NCBI GenBank assembly: GCA_964355975.1
Contig: CAYHFW010000007.1
Coordinates: 34,822-98,821, forward strand
Source of the DNA: F1-60-MAGs104 sp964355975
GTDB lineage: Bacteria; Planctomycetota; Phycisphaerae; Phycisphaerales; SM1A02
Direction of reading: 5' to 3'
Length of the DNA: 64,000 bases
The notes beneath the pieces were generated by a model. It ran no database searches and was not told the origin of the DNA. It saw only the letters and a list, made by a program, of their open reading frames with translations. Positions 33,948-41,640 of the stretch are shown here, in pieces. The stretch's first letter is position 1, and every line of letters starts with the position of its first letter. A program made the translations under genes and the position numbers.

Positions 33948-36725
33948 TCAAGGGAAGCAAGTGCCCCAGTTCACAAGCACCCACACGAGGTCGCCGCCAT
34001 CGACGATGCTGTCGTGATTGACGTCGGCAGCGCCTGTCGGAAGATCTGCGCTTCCCCACGCGCCCAGAAGAACCGCAAGATCACCTGGTCCCACCATTCC
34101 ATCAACGATGATGTCGCCGAGGCATTCGCAGACCTCATTGCCTGCGAGGTTCTCCCACGGACCTGAGATGTTCGGCGCCGGAGAATTTCCGCACACGACA
34201 CTGCCTGACAACGATGTCGCGATGGCGCCGTTGGGCACGATCGCAATTCCGCCTTTGTGTTTTGCGGCAGTGTTGTCCTTGACTTCAGAGTCGACGATTT
34301 CGAGGCTCGCCTGCGCGTCGCCACCAGGAACCCATGACACGCCTCCGGCGAGGTTGTTCGAGAAGTTGGTGCGGACGGTCGTTTGCACGAGCGAAGGAGT
34401 TCCTTCGACGAGATGCAATCCGCCGCCACGACCGTTCGTGTAGTTGTTCTCAACGAACGAACCGATCACGCCAACGCTTCCGCCATAGATCTGGATGCCA
34501 CCGCCGTCGCTCGATGCGCGGTTGTTGCGCACTATGCAATTCTCGATCGAACCGGTCGAATACCGGAAGTAGATTCCTGCGCCGAATCCAGCTTCGTTGA
34601 GTTCGATCACGCAATTGCGCAGGCTCGCCGCGGAATTCAATGCGAAGACTCCACCACCGACGAGTGCCGAAGGCAGCGAAGGAAGTGGAGTGCCCGTGAG
34701 TCCGCCACGAATCGTCACACCTTCGAGCGCTGATGATGCAGGTTCGCCGCCGGTGAATGCGACGACCGAGGTCGTGACACCACCGGATCCATCGATGATC
34801 GTCTGACCTGCGCCCGCGCCACGCACAACGACGTTGCGCCCACCGAACGAGATCGGCCCGGCGAATGTGCCGGAACCAAGCGAGACGAGGCGAAACTCTC
34901 CCGCTGGAGTCGCATCGATCGCAAATTGCACGCTCTTGTAATCGCCAGGAACTGTCACCGACTGGCACTCATCGGGTGTGCCGTTGTTGTCAGAGTCTGC
35001 GCACGAGGCGACGATGCAGTTTCCGCCGGCGTCCGAGACAGCGCCCGACCACGCGGGAATGCCGCTTCCACAGACCGACGTCGAGGCGAGCGTGATCGAC
35101 GCGGCAGCCGTCACAAGAATCGCGGGATTGAACGTGCCGGGGGCATCCACATCCCCACGGATAGCGCAGGCGGTCGTGGTCACGCTTGTGCCAACGCCAT
35201 CGACGCGCAACGCGTGCCCCCCCGCAGCGCAGAGGTTCCCGTCGAATGTGCAACCGTTGATGGCGCTCGTGCCGTTCAGTGCGATCAGGACGGCTCCTCC
35301 CGAATTCGACGCACGATTCCCCGCAAAGGAGCACGAGCTCAACACCGACGAGTTGTAGGCGTACAAGTTGAGTGCCCCGCCGAGCGTTGCCTCATTGCCG
35401 ACGAACGAGCATGACCCAAGATTCGTGGAGCCGAAGGCCTGAAAGTAGCCGCCGCCTTGCCCCGCCGAAGAGTTGTCAATGAACTGGCAGTTGGCCACCG
35501 TGGCACTCGTGCGATCGACATTAACAGCGCCGCCGTAGCCCGCAGCAACATTGGACTGGAATGTGCAGCCGGCGAGGGTTGCGGCACCAGCCCAGCCACT
35601 GAGTTTGATGGCGCCACCATCGCCAGTCGCCGTATTGCCGACGAACGAGCAATTGGAAGTCGCCAAGTGCTGTTGCCTCCCACCAAACTCTTGCGCAGTT
35701 GCGCCACCGGACCCTGATGTCGCTGAGTTCCCAGTGAACGTGCATCCGATCATCGTCAGCGGCTGGTTCATCATTGTGTAAATCGCGCCGCCCGATTGCG
35801 CCGAGTTGTTGGTGAAGGTGCAGTTCGTCACCGTCGTGTTGATTGCCGCCGCTGCATACTCGACCGACGCGCCTCCAAGATGGATGGCCGCCCCGTTGCC
35901 ACTGGAGATGGTGTTGCCTGTGAAAGAGCAGCCCTCCACTGAAAGTTCATTCACTTCGCCAATGGTCGGTGCGCCGAGATTGGCGTAAATGCATCGCCCA
36001 ACAATGTTCTGGAATGTGCAGTTGACTATCCGCATGGGATATGTGTCTGTTGACGCGTCTCCGTCCCTGAGCGAGATGCAGTCACCCATGCAGTCGATGA
36101 AGGTGCAACCGAGAATGACCATGTCCGCGGGCAGGCTGCCTCCAGGCCAGTACAGCAGCGGCTTATTGCACCGTACAAACGAGCAGTTTGAGATCGTGGT
36201 GTCACGCTGCATGTACACAGCACTCCAAAACACCGTATTGCAATCCACGAACTCAGTGTTGTCGAGCGGCTCTTCCTCTGGGAAGAAGTTGCCGGTGCAG
36301 TTGACGACTCGGCATCCCGTGAAGGTGGTTCGCAAGTTGGAGCCACCGACTCCGTTCAGGGATAGGTCAGCGAATCGGATGCGTGCGAAATCCCAGTGAC
36401 CATTGGCAATGACTCCTTCGCCAGACACGACTGGCACAACGGTGCAAGTAGCGATTCCGCTACCCCTGATCACAATCGATGACTGGGACGCGCTCAGAAT
36501 GCGCGCTGCCCAAGTCCCTGGTCCGAGCACGATCTCAGCGGATGTGTTTGCGCACACCATCGCCACCGCATCATTGATGCTCGCGGCGTCTTCGGGCACC
36601 CGAATCAGGCTTGGGCATCCACCCGCTGCGGCCTGTGACGCGGCGACGCCGATCACCACGAGCATCGCTGCTCGCAGGCTTTTCCTCCCACACTGAAAGC
36701 GTCCATCGGAAGGGCTCAACATCAT
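33948..36725 (-). CDS. Secreted parallel beta-helix protein with dockerin-like tail
   Basis: A 925-residue exported protein. Signal peptide around residues 15-34 (AAMLVVIGVAASQAAAGG), then VPEDAASINDAV and many CSFVGN.A..GGA coils typical of right-handed beta-helix surface proteins. About residue 600 a second block begins after a DSDNNGTPDECQ linker (VPGDYKSVQFAID), so the protein has two helical sections. The C-terminus holds a dockerin-like pair, IVDGMVGPGDLAVLLGAWG and DSIVDGGDLVWVLVNWG. Same architecture as the convergent 30613 gene but without its four-fold block repeat or TSP3 segment. Probably attached to or released from the cell surface. Confidence 0.87.
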   Translation of the reverse strand: MMLSPSDGRFQCGRKSLRAAMLVVIGVAASQAAAGGCPSLIRVPEDAASINDAVAMVCANTSAEIVLGPGTWAARILSASQSSIVIRGSGIATCTVVPVVSGEGVIANGHWDFARIRFADLSLNGVGGSNLRTTFTGCRVVNCTGNFFPEEEPLDNTEFVDCNTVFWSAVYMQRDTTISNCSFVRCNKPLLYWPGGSLPADMVILGCTFIDCMGDCISLRDGDASTDTYPMRIVNCTFQNIVGRCIYANLGAPTIGEVNELSVEGCSFTGNTISSGNGAAIHLGGASVEYAAAAINTTVTNCTFTNNSAQSGGAIYTMMNQPLTMIGCTFTGNSATSGSGGATAQEFGGRQQHLATSNCSFVGNTATGDGGAIKLSGWAGAATLAGCTFQSNVAAGYGGAVNVDRTSATVANCQFIDNSSAGQGGGYFQAFGSTNLGSCSFVGNEATLGGALNLYAYNSSVLSSCSFAGNRASNSGGAVLIALNGTSAINGCTFDGNLCAAGGHALRVDGVGTSVTTTACAIRGDVDAPGTFNPAILVTAAASITLASTSVCGSGIPAWSGAVSDAGGNCIVASCADSDNNGTPDECQSVTVPGDYKSVQFAIDATPAGEFRLVSLGSGTFAGPISFGGRNVVVRGAGAGQTIIDGSGGVTTSVVAFTGGEPASSALEGVTIRGGLTGTPLPSLPSALVGGGVFALNSAASLRNCVIELNEAGFGAGIYFRYSTGSIENCIVRNNRASSDGGGIQIYGGSVGVIGSFVENNYTNGRGGGLHLVEGTPSLVQTTVRTNFSNNLAGGVSWVPGGDAQASLEIVDSEVKDNTAAKHKGGIAIVPNGAIATSLSGSVVCGNSPAPNISGPWENLAGNEVCECLGDIIVDGMVGPGDLAVLLGAWGSADLPTGAADVNHDSIVDGGDLVWVLVNWGTCFP

Positions 36726-36798
36726 CGCTACTCCTTAACATGTGGGATCAGTCACGAAACGAACTCGAGTCAGCCCAAACCACGCGGGCGCTACCCGT

Positions 36799-36895
36799 AC
36801 CAAGCGACGCTCAACACAACTTGGGGCAATCTAAATCTGCGGTCGAGATCGGCTTGTCTGCGCTCGGCAGGCGTGTCTTCTGCTGCGGCAGATCC
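36799..36895. repeat. Diverged duplicate of the region at 37652-37755 (left flank of HigBA)
   Basis: This stretch matches the sequence after the antitoxin gene in segments: AGCGACGCTCA, TTGGG.CAA, GAGAT.GGCTTG and TTCTGCTGC occur in the same order in both. In the minus-strand reading it would encode AAAEDTPAE, against AAAENTPIE at the end of the small protein 37699-37929. It therefore looks like a decayed copy of that gene's 3' end, placed on the other side of the toxin-antitoxin pair. Confidence 0.55.
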
Positions 36896-36914
36896 AGAAT
36901 GCGCCGCTTCTTGC

Positions 36915-36942
36915 TTGACTTCCATATCAATGTCGATATAAT
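36915..36942 (+). promoter_or_regulatory. Promoter and inverted repeat of higBA
   Basis: TTGACT (36915-36920) and TATAAT (36937-36942) are separated by 16 bases. An inverted repeat ATATC-N6-GATAT (36924-36939) covers the spacer and part of the -10, a good place for antitoxin binding. Transcription would begin about at the ATG (36949), so the toxin message may be leaderless. Confidence 0.75.
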
Positions 36943-36948
36943 GCTTCC

Positions 36949-37284
36949 ATGCTTCGTCCCATCCATTGGCTCGGGTCATCACTGGATGACATCCGCGCGA
37001 TGCCGGAGCATGCTCGGCGAGACATCGGCGCCGAGCTCACGCTTGTGCAAGGCGGAGACCGACCAACCGACTGGAAGCCGATACGCGCAGTCGGCGTTGG
37101 CGTGATGGAGATTCGAGTCCATCGCCCTGGCGAATACCGCGTGATGTACGTGGCAAAGTTTGCCGAGGCCGTCTACGTCCTGCACGCTTTCCGTAAGAAG
37201 TCCCAGCGAACCCTGAAGTCCGACCTCGACCTCGCCCAACGCCGATACGCGCAAATGCTCGCCCTCCGGCGTGGCAAGCACTGA
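36949..37284 (+). CDS. RelE/HigB-type toxin (phage Gp49-like family)
   Basis: A 111-residue basic protein. EIRVHRPGEYRVMYVAKFAE is the family core, followed by VYVLHAFRKKSQRT, which carries the basic residues that in HigB toxins contact ribosome-bound mRNA. Function by family: an mRNA endonuclease that cuts during translation. The antitoxin gene starts 14 bases after its stop. The toxin-first order is typical of higBA. The promoter leaves no room for an untranslated leader. Confidence 0.85.
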   Translation: MLRPIHWLGSSLDDIRAMPEHARRDIGAELTLVQGGDRPTDWKPIRAVGVGVMEIRVHRPGEYRVMYVAKFAEAVYVLHAFRKKSQRTLKSDLDLAQRRYAQMLALRRGKH

Positions 37285-37297
37285 ACAAGGAGATCCA

Positions 37298-37642
37298 ATG
37301 CCAACCCGCAATTCAACCACCAAACGCGCTGCCAAGCGATCCCCGCAACATCGAGTTACGAAGAGCAGCGGCAATGTCTTTTTGGATCTCGGCTTTCCGC
37401 CGCTTGAGTCCGCAAGTCTGCAGTTGCGCGCACGACTGATGGCGGAGTTGATTCGCATCATCCGTTCACGCAAACTCACACAAGCATCGGTGGCGCGCAT
37501 GCTCGGTGTGAGCCAGCCCCGCGTAAGCGATCTCATGTGCGCCAAGGTCGACAAGTTCTCGAGCGACGCCCTCGTTGAGATGCTTGCGTTGGTCGGGATC
37601 GAACTCGAGGTCACACCGCACGCCGCGCGGCGGGTGGCGTGA
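37298..37642 (+). CDS. HigA-like antitoxin with XRE-type helix-turn-helix
   Basis: A 114-residue protein. The N-terminus is Lys/Arg-rich and probably unfolded. VFLDLGFPPLESASLQLRAR is followed by the HTH LTQASVARMLGVSQPRVSDL (about 71-90), with VEMLALVGIELEVTP closing the domain. This is the XRE-family antitoxin (HTH_37) that neutralises the toxin and represses the operon. ATG 37298 is chosen for the strong AAGGAG at 37287-37292; the GTG at 37271 lies inside the toxin gene. Confidence 0.87.
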   Translation: MPTRNSTTKRAAKRSPQHRVTKSSGNVFLDLGFPPLESASLQLRARLMAELIRIIRSRKLTQASVARMLGVSQPRVSDLMCAKVDKFSSDALVEMLALVGIELEVTPHAARRVA

Positions 37643-37651
37643 AACAACAGG

Positions 37652-37755
37652 ACCAGCGACGCTCACCACCAATTGGGCAAGAACATGGCAGTCTGTTTTC
37701 ACTCGCGAGATTGGCTTGATTCCTGCTCGATGGGAGTATTTTCTGCTGCTGCACG
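37652..37755. repeat. Right flank of HigBA, parent of the 36799 duplicate
   Basis: This segment spans the space after the antitoxin stop and the last ~57 bases of the small gene 37699-37929. It is the better-preserved partner of the copy at 36799-36895, so direct, diverged repeats bracket the toxin-antitoxin pair. The two are aligned over about 100 bases with several short gaps. Confidence 0.55.
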
Positions 37756-37929
37756 ATTCGCGACCAACAGCGAGAGAATGTCGTAGACGATCGGATCGCC
37801 TTCCGGAAACTGCTTGGTGAGTCGCGCGTGCCAAATGCCACTCGGCTCGTGTCGAAGCAGTTCGAAGTGCCGTTGGATCACATCCCAACGCGCGGTGTCA
37901 ACGTTTGATTCATGAGTCTCAGTCTTCAT
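37699..37929 (-). CDS. Small protein downstream of the ECF sigma factor
   Basis: A 76-residue protein whose start overlaps the end of the sigma-factor gene by 11 bases. The pattern DVIQRHFELLRHEPSGIWHA...FPEGDPIVYDILSLL resembles the short helical segment that precedes the kinase domain in many planctomycete Ser/Thr kinases, which suggests a free-standing version of it. Co-translation with the sigma factor and closeness to a divergent kinase fit a signalling role. No family name can be given. Confidence 0.55.
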   Translation of the reverse strand: MKTETHESNVDTARWDVIQRHFELLRHEPSGIWHARLTKQFPEGDPIVYDILSLLVANRAAAENTPIEQESSQSRE

Positions 37930-38569
37930 CAGGTCCTCCAGAATGGTCTTCAGTCGTCCGTGGTTTCAGGCCCAGGACAGTGAGTTCTCGATGCAACCAC
38001 GCGCGTGCAAACGCCCAGTCGCTCTTCACAGTTCGTTCCGATACGCCGAGGCATTCCGCTACTTGTGCCACCGACATCATTCCAACAAATCGAAGCCATG
38101 CGACCGCCGCGGGGCGCGGGGCCAGGCGATCGAGGCGATCGAGCGCGTCGATGATCTGCTCAGTGACGAGCCCATCAGTCGGCGAGAGATCAGTCAATCC
38201 GATTCTGCTCGGATCCAGCGTGATGTTCGCGAGCAGCGCAGCTTCACGCTCGTGATGGCGCAGTCGCTGTCGCTTGCGCCCCGCATCGATGATGATCTGC
38301 CCCATCATTCGCACCAACGATCCAAAGAGGTGTGCGCGATTGTCGAAGCTCGCGCCTCCCATCTTGAGATAGAGCTCATGCACCAACACCGTGGTATCGA
38401 TTGGCCGTGAGGCACCTTGACCACTCAACACCCCTCGCGCCAAACGCTTCACCTCTGAATAGACCTCACTCCAAAGTCGGCTGATCGCCGTCGGATCTCC
38501 AGCACGATGCACGAACAGAAGTTCGTCGATGACCTGCTGCCTGTGTTGTTGGGTTGAAAACTCTGTCAG
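37919..38569 (-). CDS. ECF-type RNA polymerase sigma factor (planctomycete type), possible CTG start
   Basis: Sigma region 2 is seen in ISRLWSEVYSEVKRLARGVL and region 4 in VAECLGVSERTVKSDWAFAR. The central IDTTVLVHELYLKMG block is typical of the ECF group abundant in planctomycetes. The first conventional start is GTG 38512, which leaves only MHRAGD before region 2 and cuts the usual first helix. In the same frame, residues STQQHRQQVIDELLFVHRAGD upstream extend the homology-like helix, and a CTG at 38569 lies four bases after GGAGG (38578-38574). I therefore give the longer form (216 residues), with 38512 as the alternative. It directs RNA polymerase to a special promoter set. Confidence 0.75.
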   Translation of the reverse strand: MTEFSTQQHRQQVIDELLFVHRAGDPTAISRLWSEVYSEVKRLARGVLSGQGASRPIDTTVLVHELYLKMGGASFDNRAHLFGSLVRMMGQIIIDAGRKRQRLRHHEREAALLANITLDPSRIGLTDLSPTDGLVTEQIIDALDRLDRLAPRPAAVAWLRFVGMMSVAQVAECLGVSERTVKSDWAFARAWLHRELTVLGLKPRTTEDHSGGPDED

Positions 38570-38707
38570 GTTGCCTCCGAGCTGACCCCTGCGTGTCCGC
38601 CTCGCACAATATCAAGCGACGCTGCATCTCGTACGGGGCAATCGATCTCACAATTCGTACGATTCGGCTGCGGAGGTCGCGTCGACCATCGCAAGACTGC
38701 TGCCACC

Positions 38708-41626
38708 ATGCAACTCGACGAAATCCACCGCTGCTTCTTGCTGCTCGAATCAGACCGCGAATCCGAGGCGCGCGCGGAGTTTTCTGCGGAAGTCATCGCC
38801 GAGGCGGCAGCGTTGTTGAGAACTCATCACGCGATGGAGGACACAGGCGAATGGGGCGAGTGGGAAGATGGGCACTCGGCCATCCCGACTCTTGGTCAGT
38901 TGATTGGTGGTTTCGAACTCATCGAGTTCATCGGCGAAGGCTCAAGCGGTCAGGTCTTTCGTGCTCTGCAGCGCGACCCCGCCCGAGAGGTTGCACTGAA
39001 ACTGCTCTGGCCATCGCCGAGCGGCAACCTCGCACCCGGCGCCCGCGAGGGTGCGATGCTCGCGGGGTTAGAGCATTCTGGGATTGCGCGCCTGTACGAG
39101 GTTGGCTCGTGGGAACACGCGGGGGGAACGCGTGCGTGGATCGCGATGGAATTCGTCCGACGCGGTAACCCGCTCGACGCGCTCTCTGTTGGCGCGCTCG
39201 ACATCAGTGCACGAGTGCGATTGCTGGTGCGGGTCGCACGCGCGGTCGCGTTCGCGAACGGAAAGGGAATCATCCACCGAGACTTGAAGCCCAGCAATGT
39301 GCTCGTGAACTCGGACGGACATCCGTTCGTGATCGACTTTGGGCTTGCGCGTTCAGTCGACGCGAACACTGACCATTCCGTTTCAATGCTCGGCCATCGA
39401 ATCGTCGGAACGCTCGCGTACTTGGCGCCTGAGTCTGTGACTCCGGGATCACCTCCGAGTGTGCGCGGCGATGTGTTCGCGCTTGGCGCAATCATTTACG
39501 AGTGTCTCGCGCAGCGGCGGATGCGACAACTCGAAGGGCGATCGATAGCCCAGGCGCTGAATGCTGTGCTCAACGAACATCCACTGCGGCTTGCAAGCAT
39601 CAATCGCGAACTTCACGGAGACCTCGATCGGATCGTCGCCAAGGCAACGGCGACCGATCCGATGCAGCGCTATGCGAGTGCCGACGCACTTGCGGACGAT
39701 CTTGAGCGACATCTCTCGGGTGAGGTTGTGCTGATTGAACAGCAGCCGCGAAGCGAACAACTGCTCCGCGGGTTGAAGCGCCACTGGAAGGCGACGGCGG
39801 TTGGCGCGTTCATCTTGCTCACACTGATCGCAACAACGGTGATCTCGCTGCGCTTCGCACATGAAGCAGAACACGAGGCGCGCATCGCGACATTGGCGTT
39901 GGCAGCACGCGCGCTCGATGCGCATGATCAATTGTTGATGCGACAAGCACTCAATCGTCTCGCGGGAGACCACGCGTTAGAAGTTGCGGTCCTGCGCCGC
40001 GCAGCGGATCTTGGTGGAACGATCGTCGCAAGGGAAGACACGTACGCCCTCTCGCTCGCGCCCGATCGCGCGTGGATTGCTGCGGCATTCTGCATCGATC
40101 GAGGCGACCTTCCTGGAGCTGGCTTGTTGCGAGTTGCGAGCGATGGGACGCACAACTGGAACATCGCGTCGACCGACTGCGCCACGAACGGGATGGCGAT
40201 CGATCCAACTGGTCGCTTCATCGCGAAGGCGAGCACGCAGAACGGTATTGAATTGCTTCGCGCGCTCGACGGGCGAGTGCTCTGGACAGATCGCACGCAC
40301 TCCGCTGACGATGAGGCTGCCGCTGTCGTCGGTTGGTCAGCAGATGGTCGGCTGCTCGTTGCTGGCGAAGACCTAGAAGTTCGCGACTCGAAGCACCCAG
40401 ACACTGTGCTCGCGCGTTTTCCACTGGGAATCAGCAGCGTTCGTTGCATCGCCGCGCGGCAAGATGGGCTCGTTGCATGCGTAGGTACGAATGGAGCGCG
40501 CCTCGTTGATATCTCAGGTAGTCGGTCGACGTTGCAGCTGGAAGTACCCCCGTTCATCCAATCGGCCGCCGCATGGACCGAGGACGAATCGCGCCTGTTG
40601 GTTGGAGGCTGGGACAGCACGGTGCGCGCATACTCGCCCCACTCACCGATTCCCATCTGGACTGGGCGTGTGCACTCAGATCATGTTTGGGCGATCACCC
40701 CATGGACCGAAGGAAAGATGTGTTCCTCTGGAGCTGATGGAAGTCTCGTGATCTGGAACTCGAACGATGGCAGTGCGCAAGTCGTGCCGATTAGTCCTGA
40801 CATTGTGTGGGCGGCGATCACCGACCGCGAGTCGCTCTGGACGGGCAGCCTCGGAGGATTGCGGCGGCAATCCCTTGCGACGATTGAAGGATGGCTCGGT
40901 ACACCCTGGCCGACCGCATACGTCGCATGGACGAAACGGTGGACAGCGTTGGTCGACGCAAAGGGCGGCGCTCGCCTTGAATGGAACGACTCATCGGATG
41001 GCGCGACACAAGTTGGTGGGGCAACGCCGATGGGCTACATCGCGGGCGATCTCTACGGACACCATCTCGGCGCAACGACTCTCGATGGCGAGGTCATCCT
41101 CTACGACACGCACAGTGGAAGCGAGGTGTGGCGCAACCGCGACCTTGGGCAGGCCGACCATGCGCAGGGATTTGGCGGGCTCGCAGGAATAGCCATCGAC
41201 GCCGCCTCGAACTGTGTCGTGGTTGCATCGCGCGTCCGCGGATGCGTCGCCCTCTCGCTCGTGGATGGGTCGATGAAGTGGGAACGCGCTCTTGCGAAGG
41301 ACTGCGCTGGAGTCGGCGTGCACGAAGGAGGAAAGGCGATCTTCGCGAGCGATCGAGATGGAGTGCTTGTTCGCCTCGACGCCGCGACGGGAGACCTCAT
41401 GGCGATCGCAAAGCGACAGAGGTCGCGCATCGGTTGTCTGTGCATGGATTCCGACGGAGGGCGATTACTTACAGCAGGCGCTGACGGGACGATTCGAGTA
41501 CTCGATCCGTGGTCACTTGAGGAACTGCTCTCGCTGCAAGTTTCGCGCGTCACGATCGACAGCCTTTGGTGCGACAACGGCGTGATCTGGTCGATCGACC
41601 GCAATGGCGTGAAGCGTTGGCGGTGA
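38708..41626 (+). CDS. Ser/Thr protein kinase with membrane segment and C-terminal WD40/PQQ-like propeller
   Basis: A 972-residue protein. A short helical N-terminal region (1-60) is followed by a complete kinase domain: glycine loop GEGSSGQVFRA (about 76), Lys in VALKLLW, HRDLKPSNVLV (about 190), DFGLAR and GTLAYLAPES. A single membrane segment (AVGAFILLTLIATTVISLRF, about 364-383) separates it from an extracytoplasmic ~580-residue part made of repeated beta blades (VVGWSADGRLLVAGE, AAAWTEDESRLLVGGWDS, GADGTIRVLDPWSLEEL). All catalytic residues are present. It is divergent from the ECF sigma gene, an arrangement frequent in planctomycetes, so the two may form one signalling route. Confidence 0.9.
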   Translation: MQLDEIHRCFLLLESDRESEARAEFSAEVIAEAAALLRTHHAMEDTGEWGEWEDGHSAIPTLGQLIGGFELIEFIGEGSSGQVFRALQRDPAREVALKLLWPSPSGNLAPGAREGAMLAGLEHSGIARLYEVGSWEHAGGTRAWIAMEFVRRGNPLDALSVGALDISARVRLLVRVARAVAFANGKGIIHRDLKPSNVLVNSDGHPFVIDFGLARSVDANTDHSVSMLGHRIVGTLAYLAPESVTPGSPPSVRGDVFALGAIIYECLAQRRMRQLEGRSIAQALNAVLNEHPLRLASINRELHGDLDRIVAKATATDPMQRYASADALADDLERHLSGEVVLIEQQPRSEQLLRGLKRHWKATAVGAFILLTLIATTVISLRFAHEAEHEARIATLALAARALDAHDQLLMRQALNRLAGDHALEVAVLRRAADLGGTIVAREDTYALSLAPDRAWIAAAFCIDRGDLPGAGLLRVASDGTHNWNIASTDCATNGMAIDPTGRFIAKASTQNGIELLRALDGRVLWTDRTHSADDEAAAVVGWSADGRLLVAGEDLEVRDSKHPDTVLARFPLGISSVRCIAARQDGLVACVGTNGARLVDISGSRSTLQLEVPPFIQSAAAWTEDESRLLVGGWDSTVRAYSPHSPIPIWTGRVHSDHVWAITPWTEGKMCSSGADGSLVIWNSNDGSAQVVPISPDIVWAAITDRESLWTGSLGGLRRQSLATIEGWLGTPWPTAYVAWTKRWTALVDAKGGARLEWNDSSDGATQVGGATPMGYIAGDLYGHHLGATTLDGEVILYDTHSGSEVWRNRDLGQADHAQGFGGLAGIAIDAASNCVVVASRVRGCVALSLVDGSMKWERALAKDCAGVGVHEGGKAIFASDRDGVLVRLDAATGDLMAIAKRQRSRIGCLCMDSDGGRLLTAGADGTIRVLDPWSLEELLSLQVSRVTIDSLWCDNGVIWSIDRNGVKRWR

Positions 41627-41640
41627 GCCCATCACGGCAC

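Noticed and set aside
37271..37642. GTG start for the HigA-like antitoxin
   Set aside because: The ATG at 37298 has AAGGAG at ideal distance and matches the family length; the GTG lies within the toxin gene with no ribosome site.
36799..37755. Integron cassette (attC sites) around HigBA
   Set aside because: The flanking repeats lack clear inverse-core and core sites of attC and partly lie inside a coding region; no integrase gene is in the window.
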